A stretch of DNA of 64,000 nucleotides from Marsupella aquatica (Eukaryota; Marchantiophyta), in the NCBI GenBank assembly GCA_973895155.1, contig OZ316896.1:21142001-21206000 (forward strand), read 5' to 3'. A model generated the notes under the pieces. That model was not told the origin of the DNA. It searched no databases and saw only the letters and a list, made by a program, of their open reading frames with translations. The number at the start of each line of letters is the position of its first letter. The stretch's first letter is position 1. Positions 54,640-64,000 of this stretch are shown in pieces. The position numbers were made by a program, and so were the translations under genes.

Positions 54640-56034
54640 AATGAGGTGATCTGAGGAGAATGTTTTGGGAATTGTAGAGACATATATAGAGCTGCAATTT
54701 TTGCAGTAGTGTTTTTGCATACGGATTTTGTGGCCAGGATTTTCTACAGGCCCCAACAGTTTAGTGTGGTTCTTTCTATCTCTGCTTGGATTAGTTACAA
54801 TCAATCAATCTTGTATCCTGTGAGTACTTGATTTACTGTACAAAGCTAAAGTCTAGCTTGCATAAATAAATTGAGTGACTACAAGATGTCTCATTTTGTA
54901 CAAATCTTGATGTATTGGAAACTATAGAGAAATAGAGTTGCCTACTTGACAATTGCTAGAGTAGTTTTTTTAATCGCGGAAAAGTGAACTGAATTCTACA
55001 GGCCAAACAGTTCAATGGATTACATGGATTTGTTACAGTCAATTTTGTAATCCGCATGGTATTGCATAATTTACTATTGAAAGCAACAGGACTTGCACTG
55101 TAAATAAACTGAGCAAGTGTTTGTGACTCGTGTTTATGAAGAAACAATGAATGAGTTTAATTTTTGTTTATAGTCCAAAATGTTGGCCTTCAACAATGCC
55201 AAGCTTTCGACCTATATCCAGGTTGTTGTTTGGATCATAATGTAGATGTTAGCGCAATTAGTTATTGTGAGAAACCTTAGAAAGTGATCCCTTCATAGCA
55301 ATCATTTGCCTTGGAATAGAAAATGCCATTGATGCTCATAGTGATCTCAGTATGTACACTCAGGAAAAAACTGAATGAGTGTACATACTGGTACTATGAA
55401 ACAATCATGCTCCTCCTTTGATGATTGAAATAAAGAAATCAAACTAAGGCAGATCTCAAAAGTATGCTATAACATGCATGGGGGTAAAATAAGATCTGGA
55501 TGGAGGTTGAGAGCTAAAATTTGCTTCCCTTTGCAAAGTTCTGGGAACTAAGGCACTACACCGAACAGGAGGAACAGACTAAGGTGATCACCGAATTGAG
55601 ATAATTAAAGTTGCACCAGAGGTCCAGGAAGGCAACAGAGAAGAATATGGACATCCATTGGCATTTGATGAGAACTTTTATAGATTTGATAGACAAGGTT
55701 CAAATTGCGTTTCAAGCTTATTCTGAAACAGAAGCATGATCACAAAATGCTGCTGAACGAAGACACAATGGTCCTGTGGCCACTACTCAACTAGCTAATT
55801 CGCTAGCCACAACTCACATGACTAAAATTTATGATAAATTATATCCATATCTAGCCAAACAAGGGTAGTGATTGTCGTGCCTCTAGGCAACAAAGAGAGA
55901 CTCATTATATCACCTGCATGAAAAAAGAGACAGGTCCAGCAGTTAAAATGTATCAGTGGCTTGCTTTTGCAATATAGCTACTAGTCTCACAACACCCACT
56001 ACATCAAACACTCAACTGTATAAAACTATTAGCC
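54640..56034. other. T2 central noncoding region with a perfect 15-bp hairpin
   Basis: No gene is visible. An inverted repeat CAGTATGTACACTCA (55348-55362) pairs with TGAGTGTACATACTG (55376-55390) across a 13-nt loop. It is the only perfect long hairpin I noticed in this part. The genes on either side converge towards this region. Confidence 0.55.
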
Positions 56035-56560
56035 TAGGCTATAGTATTGAGTATTGGGTCGGACTGCAAGTACTGAGTACTAAAGCCAGGTCTTGAGTAC
56101 CAGGTACTCAACGTATTGAGCTCGGTATTAAGTACTAGGTACTCAAGGTACTAAGGACTTGATACTCAGGGTACTGAGTACTAGGTACTTAAGGTACTGA
56201 GTACTGGGTACTTAAGGTACTGAGTACTGGGTACTTATTGGTACTTGGTACTATGTACTCAAGGTACTATGTACTTAAGGTACTGAGTACTAGGTACTTA
56301 CTTAGGTACTTGGTATTATGTATTGAGTACTAGGTACTCAAAGTACTGAGTATTTGGTACTTAAGGTACTTAAGTTGGTACTGCGTACTTATGGTACTGA
56401 GTACTTGGTACATACGTAACCAGTACTGGTACTTAAGGTATTTAATACTTGACTAAGTATTATGTACTAGGTACTATGAGTATTTATTATCAAGTAGGTA
56501 CTAGAAAAGGCATTAAGTATTAGCAAATAAATATTACAAGTATTAGCAATAGGTATTACA
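56035..56560. repeat. Minisatellite of GGTACTGAGTACT units in T2
   Basis: About thirty copies of variants of ggtactgagtactaggtact occur, each containing the palindromes AGTACT and GGTACC-like cores. It lies between gene 2 and the 3' end of the transposase-like gene. The core (GTACT) is related to that of the first array (GTATT). Confidence 0.85.
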
Positions 56561-56816
56561 AAGAAGAACTAGTATTCGGTAAGGAGGAGTTGCAAGTTTA
56601 CTTGCCACTGAGAATCATGGGCCATGTGCATTGCGCAGTCATCAAATTGAACACCTGCACACAATAAACTAGATTGGTCAAAGACATGAATCAGTGTACA
56701 AGAATGTCACAAAGTGCCTTTTCACAGAGTTTTGAGATTGAGGGACCAACATCAAGTGAGGACGACCACCTCATAAAACATTAGCATCTGCGCTTTTAAT
56801 TTGCTTACCTAGAACT

Positions 56817-59800
56817 TTAGGAGTACAGGTTCAATTCAACCACACTCGGATTTCCTCTGCAGTCAATAAAGTTGCAATTAGAATTAAACCAGCACAACCA
56901 ACAATCTACCCAATGTAACTATTCTCTTCCAATGAGTGTCTTTAGTGTCTTCAATAAACAGATAAATATTGGCAGTGAAAGAAAATTACCTGTCCGCTGA
57001 ATCCAAAATTGCTTGATAAGTGTTAGGGGCAAGCTTGAACCTTGGTGATCCCCTCAGTATTTTTGTTGGCACAAGTCCAAATTTTATATGAATCACGGAT
57101 GCCACATCGGCATAGCTAATGCTAGATTTGTCGTTACGAACAAAGCAAGTCGGATGCCTGCCATATTGCTGAAACCAAGTGCCTGCCAAAACTCGATCGC
57201 CCTTATAAAATTCAGCGGAATAGTCGTCTATGAAATCATTTTCAACAACATGAGCCTTTTTTGTACACAAAAGAACGTAGAATTCTGCTTTCCAAATGTT
57301 GTCTTCTTCAGCCTTCACAGCAAAATAGTCACCCACTTCAACTAGATCACCAATGTAGCCCTCGTAATCACAGGTCTCACTATCCAACCCGCCACCCATG
57401 TCTTCAATAATGGATGCAATCTCTCCAGCATTTTTGGGGTACACATAATCTACCTCCCACGGTAGAACATGAGCCTGATTTTCACAGAGTTCTTGACTTT
57501 CTGGATGAAGTGCACAGTTGATGCAGAAGCAAGCCAATTCTCTACATTTCAGCATCATGGGATTGTCAGGGCTATATCCCAAAAAGCAATGCTTTTGTCT
57601 CACACCTTTGATAGGCAAACATTCTAGGCCTGAACTCCGCTCCACCTCTTGCACACCGACCTCCCAGAAAAAACGCCTCACACCCTGCTTCTTGTCATAC
57701 TCCATTTGCTTTCCTAGGCAAAACCGCTCCTTAAGAAACTCGACCACATCCTTGGCACCCTCCATTGGATGCCCTCCTTCTTTCCGCAACTGCTCCTTTC
57801 GAAGAGCTTGCTTCACCCCACCTCCTAGTCCATCCTGTGGAAGCAAGCATACAACAAAAATGCATCAAATCCTGCACGCTAAAAACTTCAAAGCTATCGC
57901 ATAAATCAGCACGTAAAAATGTAACACTATTACATACTATAGACAATGAAGCAAAAAAAGGGTCTGGCAAGTAATTACTTGTACACCTTTCCCATGCCCC
58001 GAGGCATGGAAACACCACATTAGTGGGACCCCATAGTCATGATTGTATTTTGCCACATAGGAAAAAGGGCGGCAAGCTTTAAACTGTGCTGCACACCCGT
58101 CTGACCACATAATGTGATTGTCTACAAAAATCTCTTTCTCTTTCATCCACTTCCAATGGAAATCCAAGCTGTGTTGCACAAAGAAGGTATCATGGCTATT
58201 GTCATCTGAAATAAAGAAGTGGTAATCAGCCTCAATAAATCTGGTGATCCTCTGGCCCATTTTGTTGTACACCATAGGATCCTCCTCCTCCTTGTCATAC
58301 TGGTGCCGGTAGGTGATCAGAACAAGAATAGTGACCTGTCTATTATCCCAGTGAAGGGATTGTACCTCATCTTGCGTTGCAAACGTGTAGTTCTCTGCAA
58401 AGTCAATCGAACTCACTATGGTGCCTTTAGGAAAGGACTTGAGACAATTCTGGTACTGCTCAGCTTGCCATCTAGCGTAGAAGTCATGTTTTATAAACGT
58501 TTCTATAGTAGCTATTACTTTTTCCATAAACACCACCATTGAGGTGACTTTAGTTACTAATCTAAGCCTCTTTCTAACCTTGGAAATCTCTGCATCATCA
58601 CGATTCTGGACTTTCTTCTTTTTGGCACTCTTTGGCTTTGGTAAATCATCCAGGTTAACATACTCATATGTTTGCCACACCACAAACTCATCCTCTTCAT
58701 CCACTCTTTCCTCCCACGGACACAACTCTAACAACCCTGGCCCACAGATCTCACAACTACCTAGTAAACAGTCCCTCTTGTGCCAAAGATCATCCTCTCC
58801 TTTCTTACATAAGGTCTGTGCGCACCACTCTCTCACAGAGCATTGTGTATACTTGTGAGCTTTGCAGGGTTCATCATAACTATTCAGACTCACATGAGTA
58901 GTGGTACTGCAAGTACCGTCGACAACAATACCATCAATACTATGACTCACTCCAGCAACAATTATAGGGGAACAAACTACACATTGACATGTGCAACCCA
59001 CAGGATGTTGAGCTTGTCGTTGCTTGGCAAAGGCTTTGCAAAGTAGGTGCATCTCAACATGTTGCTTACAACAGCAGACATCCCTATCTTTCATTGTACG
59101 TATGAAGTAAGGTTTGAGGGCTTGAAAAGATCGCAAACCGATAGTGTAAGCTTTATGTTCTTTCTTCAGCCATTCCTGGAACTTGAAAAAATACTCTGCC
59201 TGTCACCATGTGCAACATAAGTGAACAAAATGAGTAGTGCACAAAATAAATCAATATTGATTACAGACTTGCACTACTACACTTGCAAACTTACTACACG
59301 ATTAGAAATGAGATGCACTACTACATAATTAGCAATTACCTCAGTATCCTCAAGGCGGTGAGTCCTGTGCTCCACATATTCATTCTTTGCAATCCTTTTT
59401 CGTACAAAATCCTTCTTGCCTGGATCAGGCCTGGTAAGCGCCTCCCAGAACCACGCAACATCACCTCGAATCTCCAGAGAAAGGCGATCACTCCTTTCCT
59501 TTCGCTGACCCATTGGAAAACGCAGTGTTGCATCACCATCTAGCAGAATTCTTTTCTTACTAGCAGCATACACAGATGCTCTTTTGATACACAATGCTCG
59601 AGCAAGAGAAGATTGGTGTCTTGCATCCACAATCTTGGGACCTATAAAAGAAGATAGTAGAATATCTTTGGCTGCTTTATGATCTTTATGCCTTGCATAC
59701 TTGACTGTTTTCAAAGTGTTCTTTATATCATCGATAGCTGTACTCCATGACAGATCCGCTTTAGGGCAGCCTAGTGAAGTGGGGTGCAATTGAACCATTC

Positions 59801-60548
59801 CCTTATGAGTCCAGAAACGCTCCATGATGATCTTCTTAGCAGCAAATTTATGTCATCTTGTTAATTCGGAAAAGTGCTTTACCATCCCAGTGACAACTTG
59901 GGTCTGGCTACGGACACTTCTGTTTGGGATATCAGAGGCATCATAATTCTTGATTACCTCACCAAGTAGACACCGCTTCCTCAAACGAGACTTTTGTTGT
60001 CTCCTTCTAGCTGATGCACGCATAGCCTCTTGAGTTGCCACCCCTGTTGCATCTCCAAAAGACTGATCATTTGCACTGCACTCCTCCGCTGATCTCAACC
60101 TGGACTCCAAATCAATAGTTTGATTCTGCAAGTCATGAATTTGGTATTCCAAAGTTGCAAACTCCCCAGCCAATTGTAGCCGAATTTCATCCTTGAAGTT
60201 GTCAGCCTGCTCTCTTGCATTAGCAAGCAGCTTCTCTGCCTCTATTGCAACCTCTCGTCCAGCCTGAACAAGCAGCTTCTCCGCCTCTATGGTAGCCTTG
60301 TGTCTAGCTTGAGCAATCAACTGCTCTACCTCTATTGCAGCCTTGTGTCTAGCCTTAGCAAGCAACTTCTCGGCCTCTATGGCAGCCTCCTGAATCACCA
60401 GCTTCTCTGCCTGCCCCTGAGCATCTTGTAAAGTTTCTTTGGCATGTGTTCTTACTGCATTCACTGCTTGCCCTGCCCTACGCTCTCTTCTCTTAAAATT
60501 TCGTCGGTCTCTTTTGGCTTTCGCTGCTTCATCCCAAACACTACTCAT
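56817..60548 (-). CDS. T2 transposase-like protein, four exons, one nonsense codon
   Basis: Exons 60548-59340, 59199-57985, 57834-56990 and 56856-56817 join in phase with GT-AG introns of 140, 150 and 133 nt. The N-terminus has four 15-residue repeats of the type AIEAEKLLAKARHKA, a coiled coil. A TGA at 59853-59855 (after SELTR) interrupts exon 1 with the frame open on both sides. Exon 2 has a Cys/His-rich zinc region (CTCQCVVC, CEICGPG), then VSSIDFAENYTF, DEVQSLHWDNRQVT, MWSDGCAAQFKACRPF and CFHASGHGKG, which joins exon 3 as DGLGGGVKQALRKE. These conserved Asp-bearing blocks match a transposase-like family found in many animals and algae with no settled name. It probably acts as the T2 DDE recombinase; this is inference. 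Confidence 0.65.
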
Positions 60549-60869
60549 GATGTTGGGTTAACACCATGAGATCATGTGTGAGGGTAGAGATTCACCCTAC
60601 TTCAACCGCCCTTGAGCTACAATGTTTGTTCTCCTAAACATAGAGTAATGCCACAGAGTAATGAAGGTCTAAACGTAGAGTAATGCCGCAGCTTCCTGTC
60701 GCAGAGTAAGGAACATTCGCTACGAGGTCAGATGTTTACAGTCCTTAATATCCCTTAGACCACAATGCATGGCAATGCGACGCAAAATGCAACATTGAAG
60801 CTCCAAACAGGAGCAAAAGAAGGTGAATGTCGAACACGAAAAGGACAAGGTAACACAAAAGTTCTGCAA

Positions 60870-61120
60870 CGCGATGTCCGCGCTTGTTTCTCTCAATGTC
60901 TAGGCTTGTTTCTTGCAAGAAAAACTTACAAGTATAGTGCGTCTGTGAGTACCACTAAATTTCTGCAACATACGCAATGTTTGGGCTTGTTTCTCGCAAG
61001 AAAAACTTACTTGGTATAGTGCATCCGTGAGTACCACCAAATTTCTGCATCGCAATGTCGGGGCAGCTTGTTTCCCTCAAGATTAAGAAAAACTTACAGG
61101 TGTAGTGCGTCCACGAGTAT
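60870..61120. repeat. Three diverged tandem units of about 95 bp near the T2 right end
   Basis: Blocks around gcttgtttcttgcaagaaaa and tagtgcgtctgtgagtacca occur three times with changes. The sequence lies between the transposase promoter and the right terminus and may hold subterminal protein-binding sites. No gene is present. Confidence 0.7.
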
Positions 61121-63539
61121 ATGACACGTAACGATGTTTGTAGAAGGACTCACGACCTAACGCGCCATGTACAATGGACTTGGGAACTTGCATAGAGTTC
61201 AAACCATAGGGTCAACACGAGTTACGAGGTATTTGAATTCCAAGAAAGTACTACTTAAGCTTAGTACCTTAAGTGACAATGTCGGCTGTGGGTAGTGAAG
61301 GGCAACACCAAGGAAATCATCACCTTTACTTCTTGGGCTACACAGTAATGCTTGTCTAATCTTGGCCACCCATTCAAATACATGTGGGCCCTTCCATGGT
61401 CCTTTTTGGTCCTTGTACATTTCAAGTACCATCCTCTATGGTATTTGAAATGTGACATTTGTGACATCAAATAATACCCCCTCTAGCTTGCTTTTGGCCT
61501 ATGAATCTTTTGGGCCTGAGTTCACATTACATATTTTTAGTTCGATCTCTGCTAAGTAATTCCTATTCTAAAGTTCTGGTCAACGGACTTTGGACTGATG
61601 ATATTAAGATGTGTAGGGGAGTTTGCCAAGGCTGCCCCCTTTCTCCTCTTCTGTTTGCTATCTCCACCCAGCCATTGATGGACTTCTGCCATGCAGAAAT
61701 TGCGGCTGGTCAACACTAGGGACTACAAATCTCTTCCTCTTTAACTATTTGTTTTAGACTTTTTGCCGATGATCTAGGCCTCTTCATCCCTGCCACAAAG
61801 ATTGCTTTTACACAGGCTAGAAATACTATCACTTGCTACGAGTGTGCAACTGGCACTAAACTCCACCTGGCCAAATCTATCATTATACCCTGGCTTGGCA
61901 ATGGATGAGATCCCTGACTGGCTACACAAAACGGGGTGCACAATTAGCGTTGCAGGCACTGTGTAGAAATACTTAGGTGCCCCTTTTGGTTCTTACTAAT
62001 ATTTCTGAGAAGCAACTGCATTGCTTCTGCTTGGATCGGATCAGTGCACGACTTGCATCCTGGTCTACTCGCTTCCTCTCTTTCACAGGTCGCCTGTTGT
62101 TAATCAAGCACGTGCTTTAGGCCATACCGGTTTATCACATGGTGTTTCTACTTTCACCTATAACCTTGACCAAAAAGGTGATTGCTTTAAACAGGATTTT
62201 TCTGTGGAGCTCCAACCCGTTGGGTGGGAACCGAATCCCTCTTGTGGCTTGGGACAAGATGACTTGACCCAAGCTGGATGGTGGTCTCGGATTGAAGGAC
62301 CTCAAAAGTCACTTGGACACCCTTTTGAGTAAATGGTTCACCGGGGCTTTAGATTGCCCGGCCTGACTCTGAATGGGCATGCATGTTCTCTGAAAATCTC
62401 CGGTTGACGAAATGGCGGAATTACAAGATTCTTCGCAGGAATGTGTACCCGCCAATTGTGGAGTGCCTGGGAACAGTTGAGAGAACACTTGATCTTCTAC
62501 CCTACTAATTCTGACCCTATCCCTGGCCATTGGGGATTTGAGGATACTGTCCGCTGCTTACAAGGATTCTATGAGCCTCCTGACTCAGCAATTATGGAGT
62601 TAACCAGAATGTTTGGTAAGCTTGCCATACAAAGAATCAATGATTTCTGGTGCTGCTGATGGCACATGGATGAATGTTGAATCACGACTACAACGATTGA
62701 GAGGCCTTACATCTCCTTGCAGGGCTCTCTGTCTCTCTTTGGCGGTAGTCATTCGTGGAACTCCCTTTGGCGGTATTGGAACCTTGCCTCTTGCACGGCA
62801 ATGGCTTTGGCTGGACCAGGCAGTTGGAACTAATCGCTTTGGATTAACAAATGTTCGTGCCTATGAGTTTTTGCGCCCAAAAGACACTGATACTGCTCGT
62901 CTGAACCGGATCTGGGCGGAGGCCCTCCCAGATGAGGAATGGAGTGAAGTGTGGAGGGCTGTGTGGACATCTGATCTTTCTACCCAAACAAAAGTTTTTC
63001 TATGGCCTATTCTTGCACAGGGTCTGTTTTCTGGCTCTAGGGCTCTAAGAATTGGGAAATCTGATGGTTGTTGTGTGCTTTGTGTGGGACTCCTTGAGTC
63101 TATCCCACATATTTTCTTCTCATGCAGGCACGCCAGCAGGTGTTGGACTGATGCTCACGGATGGATGCATGGTGCACTCTGCGATGGAACGCCATCCCTG
63201 ATTGGCCTGAGCAAGTCTGCTGCGGGAAAATGACCTATTCACTCTCTTTGGATCTACATTACCTATCAGATTTTGTGGAACATTTGGTTGGCTAGGAATG
63301 CTCAGACTTTTGACCGGACTAGACATAGGATTTTTGATCAGATGCTGATTATTTCGGAGACCCTGGACCACCTAACTGCTGTTGCTGCGGCTGCTTCCGT
63401 GCTTTCTCCTTCATCTTTGGGCCGGAAGCACCGGCGTCTATCGAGTGCCAAAGAACTGGTGGAGATTGAGCGACTTCACTCTCTCAGATGTGGGTCGTGT
63501 CAAATTGTTTCCTCCATTGATGGCAGCCTTCTGTGAGAT

Positions 63540-64000
63540 TGATTTATACTGTGTTGCTCTCTGGGAGTTTTGCCTTTTCATTTGACACCGATACTCCCGT
63601 GATTTCCTCATACCCAGTGCCACTGCCCCCAGCACTATGTTCAATCCCTGTAGCTTATAGCTGCACCACTCTTGGTGGCCCTTGCTCATGCCTTGGCTCT
63701 TTTTCCTTTTTCCCATTACAGTATATATATACCCTCTTCTTAGTGATTAGGTAGAATAATTCAGTACTAGACAATGCTTTGACACTTTACACTTACACTA
63801 TGCTTACCTACCGCACCTTTTAGTGCTTACTTGATCCCTAGCTGTTACTTGTTGCATGGACCACTAGAAGAATGGCTTCCCAATCTCTGCCTGATCTGGT
63901 GACCCTGGTTGAGTGACTCTTTGTTATTGCCTCCTTTGGGCGTTGAGGGTTTATGATGCCATTTGGCTTGTTGGTCCCCCATCCATGGGGTTGAGGGTTT
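63540..64000. other. LINE 3' flank; no gene recognised
   Basis: The region after the last zinc-domain remnant has no clear reading frame. A short repeat ggggttgagggttt / gcgttgagggttt appears near 63939 and at the window end. The LINE end cannot be fixed without a second copy. Confidence 0.35.

Larger units (their letters stand above)
49696..61499. mobile_element. Element T2, 11.8-kb multi-gene DNA transposon of unassigned superfamily
   Basis: Perfect 24-bp inverted repeats begin GGCCAAAAGCAAGCTAGAGG at each end. A 4-bp duplication TATG flanks it (49692-49695 and 61500-61503). It interrupts the LINE reverse transcriptase, and removal restores the frame. On the plus strand it carries a RING-finger gene (50481-53179) and an unknown gene (54015-54638). 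On the minus strand it carries a four-exon transposase-like gene (60548-56817). Two hairpin-rich minisatellites (53495-53880 and 56035-56560) lie between. The terminal sequence matches no superfamily I can name with confidence; a 4-bp duplication fits groups such as Sola1 or Academ, but the proteins do not show it. Confidence 0.88.
47824..63539 (+). pseudogene. LINE ORF2: endonuclease, reverse transcriptase and zinc domain, broken
   Basis: The ATG at 47824 begins an AP-endonuclease domain with ASWNVCGL, LALQEIK, SLYAPNS, ICGDFN and, after two in-frame TAGs (48376, 48400), SDHDPVL. The reverse transcriptase has DKAPGVDGM, QQTGFIPGRHI and LDFEKAFDRVDH before T2 enters at 49696. After T2 it continues with VCQGCPLSPLLF and FADDLGLF (the catalytic box is usually YADD or FADD). 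Near 63060-63160 GCCVLC and HIFFSCRHASRCW match the plant LINE zinc-binding domain. Frame shifts near 49000 and 49090 and many stops after 61720 make it dead. Such proteins nick target DNA and copy the LINE RNA. Confidence 0.8.
46700..63770 (+). mobile_element. L1-type LINE, split by DNA transposon T2
   Basis: The left part (to 49695) holds an endonuclease and the first half of a reverse transcriptase. The right part (from 61500) holds the rest of the reverse transcriptase and a zinc-binding C-terminal domain. Joining the parts across T2 restores the frame (WETM then NLLGLSSHY). The 5' limit is uncertain. No poly(A) tail is evident, and the 3' limit is a guess based on where coding similarity stops. 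A possible ORF1 region (46730-47800) is too decayed to call and is hit by MITE M2b. Confidence 0.75.

Noticed and set aside
1-64000. CRISPR arrays, operons or bacterial genes
   Set aside because: The regular repeats found are transposon minisatellites without spacers of CRISPR type, and all convincing genes have spliceosomal introns.

Overview
The window is nuclear DNA of a eukaryote, most likely a land plant or close streptophyte relative with a large, transposon-rich genome. Short GT-AG introns (68-212 nt, with larger ones of about 450-540 nt) interrupt the genes. A CACTA (En/Spm) element of plant type, an L1-type LINE, a Ty3/gypsy integrase remnant and several hAT-like MITEs are all present. 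I found no convincing single-copy host gene, rRNA, tRNA or CRISPR array. Almost every coding stretch belongs to a mobile element, and most are broken. The species cannot be named from the sequence; a seed-free plant or charophyte is only a guess.

Layout. At 2.3-6.5 kb (+) lies element A1, which encodes a gag-like or plant-mobile-domain-like protein with a C-terminal coiled coil. A second copy, A2 (+), begins near 7.84 kb and ends near 35.44 kb because three later insertions split it: a 295-bp MITE (8312-8606), a 12.6-kb DNA element T1 (about 8802-21397) and a 10.9-kb CACTA element (22366-33260). The four A2 pieces add up to about 3.8 kb, the size of A1. A third copy, A3 (-), lies at 38.3-41.4 kb. 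A distant relative, B (-), lies at 42-46.4 kb. A Ty3/gypsy integrase tail on the opposite strand sits between A3 and B. An L1-type LINE fills 46.7-63.8 kb and is itself split inside its reverse transcriptase by an 11.8-kb DNA transposon, T2 (49696-61499).

Most notable content. T1 carries two divergent broken genes. One (-) encodes a protein with a ParB-like segment, a DNA-methyltransferase-like segment and an FCP1/NIF phosphatase-like domain; the other (+) is a probable DDE-type transposase with a GHTHEDVD motif. The T1 introns and central spacer are filled with dozens of short palindromes of the form TCGCTC-N-GAGCGA. The CACTA element carries a SET-domain gene beside its TNP2-type transposase and a TnpA-like gene. 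T2 has perfect 24-bp terminal inverted repeats, a 4-bp target duplication, a multi-exon transposase-like gene, a RING-finger gene and a third gene of unknown function, with two hairpin-rich minisatellites between them.

Two MITE families are defined here by inverted repeats and 8-bp target duplications: M1 (ends CTCGGGGGT) and M2 (ends CCCTGGGCCC). Many in-frame stops in the A copies are CAG to TAG changes when the copies are compared, with some probable CGA to TGA, as expected from decay of methylated cytosines in silenced plant transposons. All domain calls come from reading motifs by eye; no database search was possible.
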